DNA of 10,326 nt. It comes from Aquabacterium sp. (GTDB taxonomy: Bacteria > Pseudomonadota > Gammaproteobacteria > Burkholderiales > Burkholderiaceae_C). The DNA lies in NCBI GenBank assembly GCA_030654555.1, contig JAURXG010000261.1, positions 1 to 10,326 on the forward strand, written 5' to 3'. The notes below the pieces were generated by a model. It was not told the origin of the DNA. It searched no databases and saw only the letters and a list, made by a program, of their open reading frames with translations. Both the position numbers and the translations under genes were made by a program. Position 1 is the first letter of the stretch, and every line of letters begins with the position of its first letter. Positions 1-4,961 of this stretch are shown piece by piece.

Positions 1-657
1 CGCCTCCTCGAACTGCTCGGCATTGAGCAGCCGGCTGCGCATCATGAAGCTCACCGCGCGGCGGGTGTCCATCACGTTGCGGCGGATGCGGCCGTTCAGG
101 TCTTCCTCCTTGGCGATGGCCGACAGCGCCTCGCCCGCGGCGCGGTCGTCCACGTCCTGCTTGAGCACGCGCGCGCTGACCTTTTCCAGGCTGTCGTAGA
201 TGCCCTCCAGCGCGTCGGCCGAATACTCGGCGTCGGCGTCGTAGAGCTTGAGCAGCACGTCCTTGGCGTCGCCGATCAGCGCCGGGATGCGGCGCGCGCG
301 CAGGCGCAGCAGGCGGAACACCGGCAGGTCTTCGCCGTGCACCGAGAACAGCACGCCGTCCTTCAGGATGAACGCCACCCGCACGTTGCGCGGCGTGACG
401 TCGTCGTCGATCAGGAAGTCGGAGCGGATGTGCAGCTCGCCGTTGTCCTCTTCGTAGAAGCGGGCGGACTCCTCGAGGTCGTCGTCGACGATGTCGTCGG
501 GGATCGTCAGGCCGAAGCGGGCGCTGATCCAGCCCTTCTCGATCGCCGAGGGCGACTCGAGGTCGACCCACACCGGACTGGCCTGCGCCAGGAGGTCGGG
601 GCTCTCGATTTCCTGCTGCACCAGCCTGCCTTGGGCCAGCGTGAACACATTGAGCAT
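1..657 (-). CDS. corA: Magnesium/cobalt transport protein CorA, N-terminal part (cut by the window edge)
   Basis: CorA forms a pentameric inner-membrane channel for Mg2+ and Co2+. I translated the minus strand from the ATG at 657-655. It stays open to base 1 and gives 219 residues starting MLNVFTLAQGRLVQQ. The cytoplasmic CorA domain is recognisable: WVDLESP near residue 30, EESARFYEEDNGELHIRSDF near 63-82, and a long helical part with YDADAEYSADALEGIYDSLEKV and NVMDTRRAVSFMMRSRLLNAEQF at the end. These blocks match my memory of betaproteobacterial CorA, usually about 320 residues. The two C-terminal membrane helices and the GMN selectivity motif therefore lie outside the window. A GGAGAG ribosome site at 667-662 sits 4 bases before the ATG. 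A 191-base leader or gap separates it from the receiver gene upstream. ZntB-like relatives exist, but the sequence reads as CorA proper. Confidence 0.93.
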   Translation of the reverse strand, partial: MLNVFTLAQGRLVQQEIESPDLLAQASPVWVDLESPSAIEKGWISARFGLTIPDDIVDDDLEESARFYEEDNGELHIRSDFLIDDDVTPRNVRVAFILKDGVLFSVHGEDLPVFRLLRLRARRIPALIGDAKDVLLKLYDADAEYSADALEGIYDSLEKVSARVLKQDVDDRAAGEALSAIAKEEDLNGRIRRNVMDTRRAVSFMMRSRLLNAEQFEEA

Positions 658-728
658 GCAGCTCTCCGGCACGGTGCGGCAGCCCGGGGCGGGCGGCCGG
701 TGGAGGTCTTGGGAGGGGGGATAACCGC

Positions 729-787
729 GGACCGCCTCACCCCAAGCCTGGCCTGGAGTGGACGGTCACCGAGGGTGACTCTGGTCC
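729..787 (-). ncRNA. Candidate structured RNA (three-way junction) in the corA leader
   Basis: On the minus strand, GGACC (787-783) can pair with GGTCC (733-729), closing a 59-base element. Inside it lie two hairpins. The first is GTCACC (779-774) with loop CTC and GGTGAC (770-765), six perfect pairs. The second is CACTCCA (760-754) with a nine-base loop and TGGGGTG (744-738), seven pairs including one G-U. The element sits about 72 bases before the corA ATG and is not followed by a U tract, so it is not an ordinary terminator. It does not match a Mg2+ riboswitch class that I can recognise. Short GC-rich stems arise by chance in such DNA, so this remains a candidate. Confidence 0.3.
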
Positions 788-817
788 AACATCGTGCTCC
801 GAAGTAAACAGCCTGCG

Positions 818-826
818 ATTATGGCA
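818..826 (-). promoter_or_regulatory. Candidate extended -10 promoter for corA
   Basis: Read on the minus strand, the bases TGC-CATAAT form an extended -10 element (TG, one base, then a hexamer one mismatch from TATAAT). I see no convincing -35 hexamer 16-18 bases upstream, which extended -10 promoters can tolerate. A start near 811 would give corA a leader of about 150 bases. This is inference from sequence only. Confidence 0.35.
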
Positions 827-848
827 TTCGCACCGCGGGGGTAGCGGC

Positions 849-1220
849 TCAGGCAGGCGGCATCAGCCGCTCGATCGTCTCGATCAATTGCAGCGGGCTG
901 AAGGGCTTGATCAGGTACTCGTCGGCCCCGGCCTGCTGGCCGGCATCCCGGTCCTGCGACTGACCGCGGGCGGTCAGCAGCACCACCCGGGTCGACGCCA
1001 GCGCGGGTTGGGCGCGCACCCGCGCACAGACCTGCAGACCGTCGAGTTCGCCCGGCATCATCACGTCCAGCAGGATCAGGTCGGGCGTCAGTTCGGTCGC
1101 CAGGCGCAAGCCTTCCACGCCGTTGGGCGCTTCGTGGATCTCGTAGGGCTCGAACTCGAGCGTCATGCGGATCAGCTTGCGAATGTCGGCCTGGTCTTCA
1201 ACGATCAGCACGCGTTTCAT
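849..1220 (-). CDS. Stand-alone response regulator (CheY-like receiver protein)
   Basis: This is a single receiver domain of 123 residues starting MKRVLIVEDQ. A histidine kinase or phosphorelay would phosphorylate Asp52 in LILLDVMMPG. The acidic pair Glu8/Asp9, Thr83 in VVLLTARG and Lys105 in YLIKPFSP complete the active site, so all key residues are present. There is no output domain, so it probably acts by protein-protein contact or as a relay, like CheY or Spo0F. I chose the ATG at 1220 because GGAGA (1232-1228) stands 7 bases before it and the domain begins directly there. An in-frame ATG at 1274 would add 18 residues unlike a receiver. It lies downstream of the HTH-receiver gene on the same strand, 191 bases away. 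No kinase is visible in the window, so its partner and process are unknown. Confidence 0.9.
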   Translation of the reverse strand: MKRVLIVEDQADIRKLIRMTLEFEPYEIHEAPNGVEGLRLATELTPDLILLDVMMPGELDGLQVCARVRAQPALASTRVVLLTARGQSQDRDAGQQAGADEYLIKPFSPLQLIETIERLMPPA

Positions 1221-1282
1221 GGCGGGGTCTCCGGGCAGCACGCGGCCCTGTCGGCCAGCCAACCTCGATGACATTGTCCCCC

Positions 1283-1303
1283 GCGCCTGCCAGCCGCAGG
1301 CGC
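1283..1303. other. Perfect 8-bp inverted repeat upstream of the receiver gene
   Basis: GCGCCTGC (1283-1290) and GCAGGCGC (1296-1303) are perfect complements around a five-base loop. It lies 62 bases before the start at 1220 of the minus-strand receiver gene. It could be a leader hairpin, a processing site or an operator. There is no U tract on either strand. Confidence 0.4.
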
Positions 1304-1378
1304 AGCGGGCCAGGAGGCAGGCGAGCCAGGCGGGCAGTCAGTGACGCAATGCACGGTCGACGCCGGGCGCGATCGACC

Positions 1379-1411
1379 CGGCGCCGCTCGACGCACGGGC
1401 CAGCGGCGCCG
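1379..1411 (-). terminator. Strong GC hairpin abutting the stop codon of the HTH-receiver gene
   Basis: CGGCGCCGCT (1379-1388) and AGCGGCGCCG (1402-1411) form a perfect ten-pair inverted repeat with a 13-base loop. On the minus strand it starts directly after the stop codon at 1414-1412. The following bases are GGGTCGATC, so the U tract of an intrinsic terminator is missing. A second dyad, GGTCGA (1355-1360) and TCGACC (1373-1378), follows. The pair may protect the 3' end of the mRNA or slow polymerase before Rho. It would separate, at least partly, this gene from the receiver gene downstream. Confidence 0.45.
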
Positions 1412-2038
1412 TCAGGCCGCGGCCGTCAGCGAAGCGACACGCTCACGGACCAGGGCTTCGAGCTCGTCGAACGGCACCGGCTTGTGGAACACGCGCACGT
1501 TGGCGGGCAAGCCGCCGCGGCGTTCGATGTCGCCTTCGGACAGTGCCGTGACCACGACGATCTCCATGTCGTCATAGGCGGGGCCGACACCCCGCAGCGA
1601 GGCGATCATCTTGAAACCGTCCATGCCGGGCATGTTCAGATCGGTGACCAGCAGGTCGGGGCAGTGCTGACCCAGTCGGAGCAGGGCCTCGAAGCCATTC
1701 ACCGCCGGGGTGACATCGATGGGGAGGTCCCAGCCGGCGATGACCATGGTGAACAGCCGCAGCAGTTCGGGCTCGTCTTCGACCACCATCACCTGCAGCC
1801 GCGCCCCTGTCGCGTCGGCCGGGGCCGCGCTGGCCGGATCGCCCGACAACGCGGCACGGCGCTCGCTGATCAGCCGCTCGACGGCCACGCGGGAGATGCG
1901 ACGGTGCCCGCCCGCGGTCTTCCAGGCCGGCAACACACCGCTTTCAACCCACAACTGCACCGTACGCAAGGCAACGCCAAGCTGCTCGGCGGCTTCGCGG
2001 GTGGACAGGACATCGTCGTTCGTGGCGCTTTTTCGCAT
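1412..2038 (-). CDS. HTH-receiver regulator (excisionase/MerR-type HTH followed by a receiver domain)
   Basis: The protein has 208 residues from MRKSATNDD. Residues 9-57 (VLSTREAAEQLGV, RTVQLWVESGVLPAWKTAGGHRRIS) form a MerR/excisionase-type winged HTH that should bind DNA. After an Ala-rich linker (about 62-79), residues 81-203 form a receiver domain. Its acidic pair is Glu87/Asp88, the phosphoacceptor Asp133 is in LLVTDLNMPG, and Thr164 and Lys186 are in place. The order is reversed from usual response regulators, where the receiver comes first. It is probably a phosphorylation-controlled transcription factor; the kinase and targets are not visible. The start is uncertain: ATG 2038 has no clear ribosome site, and an in-frame ATG at 2098 would add 20 residues, also without one. 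I prefer 2038 because the HTH follows closely. Confidence 0.85.
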   Translation of the reverse strand: MRKSATNDDVLSTREAAEQLGVALRTVQLWVESGVLPAWKTAGGHRRISRVAVERLISERRAALSGDPASAAPADATGARLQVMVVEDEPELLRLFTMVIAGWDLPIDVTPAVNGFEALLRLGQHCPDLLVTDLNMPGMDGFKMIASLRGVGPAYDDMEIVVVTALSEGDIERRGGLPANVRVFHKPVPFDELEALVRERVASLTAAA

Positions 2039-2439
2039 CGCGCTGCCGGGGAGCCGGTCTTTAGAAGCGCCATGACGCGCGACAACCCGCGTCGGCATGG
2101 CATGAAGATGGACTGCGAACCCCCGGATGACGGAAAACAGCGCCTTCGGGAAGCTTCGCGACTTTTTTTCACTTTACCCCGATTGCCCCGCCCCACGCGG
2201 GTGCACCCCTAGGAAAACACCGATGTCAGGTCTGACAGTAGCGCTCGGGCCGGGCATGGCTGCCTTGGCTGGCAAGACCTCGAACACGGCAAATCAGCAC
2301 GTCGGCGGCCCAGACATGCACTTGTCATGTGGCGCGGAAGAGGAGCACACTGGCCTCGGGCGGGTAGGCTGCGTGCTGCGTCGGCAAGGCCTTGAAACAC
2401 CGTCCGGACCTCGAGAAACCCTTTTGAAAGGACGCTTCG
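2039..2439. other. Gene-free region between the divergent HTH-receiver gene and hpf, rich in dyads
   Basis: I find no convincing gene in these 401 bases; open frames here look like shadows. They hold the upstream sequences of both neighbours. Dyads visible by eye are GACGCG-N8-CGCGTC (2074-2093), the palindrome GGGTGCACCC (2199-2208), TGTCAG-GT-CTGACA (2224-2237) and ACATG-N7-CATGT (2314-2330). A T run lies at 2163-2169. I see no good sigma-70 or sigma-54 promoter for hpf. In many betaproteobacteria rpoN precedes hpf, but nothing resembling the end of RpoN is present here. Confidence 0.6.
2224..2237. promoter_or_regulatory. Perfect 14-bp dyad, candidate operator
   Basis: TGTCAG-GT-CTGACA is a perfect inverted repeat with a two-base centre. 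It stands about 200 bases before hpf and about 190 before the HTH-receiver gene, so it could serve either. The size and symmetry suit a dimeric repressor such as a GntR- or TetR-type protein, but I cannot name the regulator. Confidence 0.35.
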
Positions 2440-2781
2440 ATGAACCTGACGATCAGCGGACACCATCTGGATGTAACGCCGGCGCTTCGTGAGTACGTGC
2501 TCACCAAGCTCGATCGGGTCACAAGGCATTTCGACCAGGTGGTCGACATCAGTGTTCTGCTGACAGTCGAAAAGCTCAAGGAGAAGGAACGACGGCAGAA
2601 AGCCGAAGTGACGCTCCATGTGAAAGGAAAGGACATCTTTGTCGAGCAGTCGCATGAAGACCTGTACGCAGCGATCGACCAGTTGATGGACAAACTGGAT
2701 CGCCAGGTCTGCCGCCACAAGGACCGGTTGCAGGACCACCACCATCCGCCCGCCAAGCGCCTGGACGCCGGCCTGTCCTGA
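2440..2781 (+). CDS. hpf: Ribosome hibernation-promoting factor, short form
   Basis: Hpf binds the decoding region of the 30S subunit and, in its short form with RMF in enterobacteria, helps turn 70S ribosomes into inactive 100S dimers in stationary phase. The 113-residue product begins MNLTISGHHLDVTPALREYV and carries the family fold: the first beta strand, helix VLTKLDRVTRHFDQVVDI, strands with AEVTLHVKGKDIFVEQSHEDLYAAID, and helix QLMDKLDRQVCRHKDRL. The tail is His/Pro-rich (DHHHPPAKR). Length fits the short class (E. coli Hpf is 95 residues), so there is no C-terminal dimerisation domain. AAGGA (2428-2432) lies 7 bases before the ATG and supports the start. The gene is followed by an intrinsic terminator, so it is probably transcribed apart from ptsN. 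A RaiA-type paralogue is the main alternative name. Confidence 0.93.
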   Translation: MNLTISGHHLDVTPALREYVLTKLDRVTRHFDQVVDISVLLTVEKLKEKERRQKAEVTLHVKGKDIFVEQSHEDLYAAIDQLMDKLDRQVCRHKDRLQDHHHPPAKRLDAGLS

Positions 2782-2800
2782 GCCAACGCCTATCGCACCG

Positions 2801-2826
2801 ACGGCCCCTGCGGGGGCCGTTTTTGT
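2801..2826 (+). terminator. Intrinsic terminator after hpf
   Basis: ACGGCCCC (2801-2808) pairs perfectly with GGGGCCGT (2813-2820) around a TGCG loop. It is followed by TTTTTGTTGTT. It begins 20 bases after the hpf stop codon and is the only textbook intrinsic terminator in the window. Confidence 0.93.
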
Positions 2827-2883
2827 TGTTCGGCACGGATGTCGGCGTCGTGACAACATCCCGCACTTGAGCGGTTACATCTA

Positions 2884-2901
2884 CATTGCAGTGCAGCAAT
2901 G
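2884..2901. promoter_or_regulatory. Dyad overlapping the -35 of the ptsN promoter
   Basis: CATTGC (2884-2889) and GCAATG (2896-2901) are inverted repeats separated by AGTGCA. The left arm covers most of the -35 hexamer, so a protein bound here would block polymerase. The regulator is unknown. TGCA-rich dyads are described for several families, including PhaR-type regulators, but I cannot assign one. Confidence 0.35.
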
Positions 2902-2913
2902 CGTTTCTATAAT
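2886..2913 (+). promoter_or_regulatory. Sigma-70 promoter for ptsN-hprK
   Basis: TTGCAG (2886-2891) and a perfect TATAAT (2908-2913) are spaced by 16 bases. Transcription would start near 2920, giving ptsN a leader of about 59 bases. It is well placed, just after the hpf terminator, and has the best -10 element in the window. Confidence 0.8.
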
Positions 2914-2978
2914 CATCTCTCTGTCACAGGACCCGTGGTCGCGCCGGCCGGAAGCCGCCGTGAAGCGGGGAGAACGCC

Positions 2979-3449
2979 ATGAATCGTCTCGCCGCCATCC
3001 TGCCCGCCGCCAACGTGATGGTGGACGTGGACGCCACCAGCAAGAAGCGCGCTTTCGAGCACGCCGGGCTGCTGTTCGAGAACCAGCACGCGATTGCCCG
3101 GGCCACGGTCACCGACAACCTCTTCGCCCGCGAGCGCCTGGGCTCCACCGGGCTGGGCCATGGGGTGGCGATTCCGCACGGCCGCATCAAGGGCTTGAAG
3201 AATCCGCTGGCGGCGGTGGTGCGCGTCAAGCAGCCGATCCCCTTCGACGCCCCCGACGACGAGCCGGTGGGCCTGCTGATCTTCCTGCTGGTGCCCGAGG
3301 CCGCCACGCAGCGTCACCTCGAGATCCTGTCGGAGATCGCCGAACTGCTGTCCGACCGCGAACTGCGCGAGCGCATGAAGGCCGCCGAGGATGCGGCGGC
3401 GCTGCACAAGCTGATCTCCGACTGGGCGCCACTGAAGTCGGTCGCCTGA
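2979..3449 (+). CDS. ptsN: PTS IIA-like nitrogen regulatory protein PtsN (EIIA-Ntr)
   Basis: PtsN receives phosphate from the NPr/HPr protein of the nitrogen-type PTS and acts as a regulator rather than in sugar uptake. In other proteobacteria it controls potassium uptake and sigma-54-linked functions. The product has 156 residues in one PTS EIIA type-2 domain. The phosphorylated histidine is His67 in GHGVAIPHGRIKGL. PDDEPVGLLIFLLVPEAATQRHLEILSEIAELL is also typical. GGGGAG (2967-2972) is 6 bases before the ATG, which supports the start. hprK follows after 31 bases, so the two are probably one transcript from the promoter at 2886-2913. Betaproteobacteria often have such an incomplete PTS without sugar permeases; the other parts are not in the window. 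Confidence 0.95.
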   Translation: MNRLAAILPAANVMVDVDATSKKRAFEHAGLLFENQHAIARATVTDNLFARERLGSTGLGHGVAIPHGRIKGLKNPLAAVVRVKQPIPFDAPDDEPVGLLIFLLVPEAATQRHLEILSEIAELLSDRELRERMKAAEDAAALHKLISDWAPLKSVA

Positions 3450-3480
3450 TGCGCGCCGAGACGATGCCCGGGGCCAGCGC

Positions 3481-4434
3481 TTGAAACCCACCTCGATCAG
3501 CGCCGAGGCGCTGTTCGAAGCCCACCGCGAACTGCTGCGCTGGGAGTGGATCGCCGGCCACGCCCATCCCGAACGCCGCTTCGACGATGCCGCCGTGCGC
3601 GATGCGCAGTCGGCCGCCGACCTGGTCGGCTACCTCAACTACATCCACCCCTACCGGGTGCAGATCGTCGGCCGCCGCGAGGTGCGCTACCTGTCCGAAT
3701 CGGCCTCCGACGACCAGGAGCGCCGCATCTCGCGCATCGTCACGCTCGAGCCACCGGTGTTGATTGCCGCCGACGGCGTGACGCCGCCCAACCGGCTGGT
3801 GGCGATGTGCGACCGCGCCGAGATTCCGTTGTTCGTCACGTCCGAATCCGCCGGCCAGGTGATCGACATCGTGCGCGCCTACCTGGCGCAGCTGTTCGCC
3901 GACCGCATCACCCGCCACGGCGTGTTCATGGACATCCTGGGCCTGGGCGTGCTGCTCACCGGCGAGTCGGGCCTGGGCAAGAGCGAGCTGGGGCTCGAGT
4001 TGATCAGCCGCGGCCACGGCCTGGTGGCCGACGACGCGGTCGACCTGTACAAGATCTCGCAGAGCGCGCTGGAAGGCCGCTGCCCCGACCTGCTGATGAA
4101 CTTGCTGGAGGTGCGCGGCATCGGCCTGCTCGACATCAAGGCGATCTTCGGCGAGACCGCGGTGCGCCGCAAGATGCGCCTGAAGCTCATCGTGCACCTG
4201 GTGCGCAAGGAGACGATGGAGCGGGAGTTCGAGCGCCTGCCCTACGAGCCGCTGTACGAGGACATCCTGGGCATCCCCGTGCGCAAGGTGGTGATCACCG
4301 TGGACGCCGGCCGCAACCTGGCGGTGCTGGTCGAGGCGGCGGTGCGCAACACCATCCTGCAGCTGCGTGGCATCGACACCTACCAGGAATTCATCGAGCG
4401 CCACCAGCGCGCGATGCAGCTGCCCGAAGAGTAG
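3481..4434 (+). CDS. hprK: HPr kinase/phosphorylase with a TTG start
   Basis: HprK phosphorylates a serine of HPr with ATP or pyrophosphate and removes it again, linking metabolism to PTS signalling. The 317-residue protein has an N-terminal domain (about 1-130) and a C-terminal kinase domain. The P-loop is GESGLGKS (161-168). His146 lies in RITRHGVF, the acidic pair Asp184/Asp185 in LVADDAV, and the family signature LLEVRGIGLLDIKAIFG at 208-224. The C-terminus DAGRNLAVLVEAAVRN is also typical. The start is TTG at 3481: the nearest in-frame stop upstream is at 3433-3435 and no in-frame ATG or GTG lies between. GGGGCC (3470-3475) is a weak ribosome site, so coupling to ptsN, 31 bases upstream, is likely. 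It ends 18 bases from the convergent end of fur, with no terminator seen between. Confidence 0.95.
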   Translation: MKPTSISAEALFEAHRELLRWEWIAGHAHPERRFDDAAVRDAQSAADLVGYLNYIHPYRVQIVGRREVRYLSESASDDQERRISRIVTLEPPVLIAADGVTPPNRLVAMCDRAEIPLFVTSESAGQVIDIVRAYLAQLFADRITRHGVFMDILGLGVLLTGESGLGKSELGLELISRGHGLVADDAVDLYKISQSALEGRCPDLLMNLLEVRGIGLLDIKAIFGETAVRRKMRLKLIVHLVRKETMEREFERLPYEPLYEDILGIPVRKVVITVDAGRNLAVLVEAAVRNTILQLRGIDTYQEFIERHQRAMQLPEE

Positions 4435-4452
4435 CCGCGGCGGGTTGGCTGG

Positions 4453-4881
4453 CTACTTGCCGCGGTGCGGGCAGGCGGGCTTGGCGCACACCGCATACAA
4501 CGACAGCGCGTGGTCCTGCAGCTCGAAGCCATGCGCCTGGGCCACGGCGCGCTGGCGCTGCTCGATCTCGGGGTCGTAGAACTCCTCGACGCGGCCGCAG
4601 GTCAGGCACACCAGGTGGTCGTGGTGCTGGCCCTCGTTCAGCTCGAACACCGACTTGCCCGATTCGAAGTGGCTGCGCGACAGCAGCCCGGCCTGCTCGA
4701 ACTGCATCAGCACCCGGTACACCGTCGCCAGGCCGATGTCGGCGCCTTCCATCAGCAGGGCCTTGAAGACGTCCTCGGCCGTCATGTGGCGCTGCGCCGT
4801 GCGCTGGAAGACCTCGAGGATCTTGATGCGCGGCAGGGTGGCCTTCAAGCCGCTGCTCTTGAGCTCGTCGGCGTGGGTCAT
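4453..4881 (-). CDS. fur: Ferric uptake regulator Fur
   Basis: Fur is a cytoplasmic metal-dependent repressor that, with Fe2+, blocks iron-uptake genes. The product from ATG 4881 has 142 residues: MTHADELKSSGLKATLPRIKILEVFQ begins the winged-helix domain, and DIGLATVYRVLMQFEQAGLL is the recognition region. The metal-binding HHDHLVCLTCGRVEEF follows, and a second cysteine pair CAKPAC lies near the C-terminus, so the structural zinc ligands are present. I prefer 4881 over the in-frame ATG at 4905 because Fur proteins of this group begin MTHADELK. Neither start has a clear ribosome site. It is convergent with hprK and divergent from bamE. A candidate -10 (TATGAT, minus strand 4933-4928) would start the transcript near 4921. 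Zur or PerR are less likely given the N-terminal match. Confidence 0.95.
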   Translation of the reverse strand: MTHADELKSSGLKATLPRIKILEVFQRTAQRHMTAEDVFKALLMEGADIGLATVYRVLMQFEQAGLLSRSHFESGKSVFELNEGQHHDHLVCLTCGRVEEFYDPEIEQRQRAVAQAHGFELQDHALSLYAVCAKPACPHRGK

Positions 4882-4915
4882 GGGCGTGGCTGCGCGGTGG
4901 GGCATGGTGGGTGGC

Positions 4916-4937
4916 TAGAATCGATGGATCATATCCA
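4916..4937. promoter_or_regulatory. Overlapping divergent promoters of fur and bamE with a central dyad
   Basis: Plus strand: TAGAAT (4916-4921) is a -10 candidate for bamE, with a start near 4928. Minus strand: TATGAT (4933-4928) is a -10 candidate for fur, with a start near 4921. Neither has a good -35. The dyad TGGAT-CAT-ATCCA (4925-4937) covers the fur -10 and the bamE start. It does not resemble a Fur box. Two polymerases could hardly occupy both sites at once. Confidence 0.45.
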
Positions 4938-4961
4938 GCCCTGCGTGACGCGCCCAGCGCC

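Noticed and set aside
2131..2170. T run (2163-2169) after CTTCGGGAAG as a plus-strand intrinsic terminator
   Set aside because: The stem is only three or four pairs with a tiny loop, and there is no plus-strand gene upstream to end.
2160..2190. Minus-strand TAAAGTGA as a flagellar (sigma-28) -35 for the HTH-receiver gene
   Set aside because: Eleven bases on, the sequence is GAAGCTTC rather than anything like GCCGATAA.
1268..2212. Long plus-strand open frame across the HTH-receiver gene
   Set aside because: It is antisense to a gene with clear domains, has low-complexity Arg/Gly/His-rich composition typical of GC-rich shadow frames, and matches no family I know.
2391..2425. CTTGAAA as a heat-shock (sigma-32) -35 for hpf
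   Set aside because: No CCCCAT-like -10 at the right distance; the nearest CCC run is 21 bases away. There is also no TATAAT-like sequence for sigma-70.
2039..2439. Sigma-54 promoter before hpf
   Set aside because: I looked for the GG-N10-GC core in TGGCAC-N5-TTGC form and found no convincing match on the plus strand.
3226..4404. Long minus-strand open frame opposite hprK
   Set aside because: It is the antisense shadow of hprK, rich in His/Gln/Ala/Val with no recognisable domain.
4432..4455. Bidirectional terminator between hprK and fur
   Set aside because: Only a weak dyad (TAGCC...GGCTA) made by the two stop codons is present, with no adjacent T or A runs.
4925..4937. Dyad at the fur promoter as a Fur box
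   Set aside because: TGGAT-CAT-ATCCA has little in common with the AT-rich GATAATGATAATCATTATC pattern, so autoregulation by Fur cannot be claimed from it.
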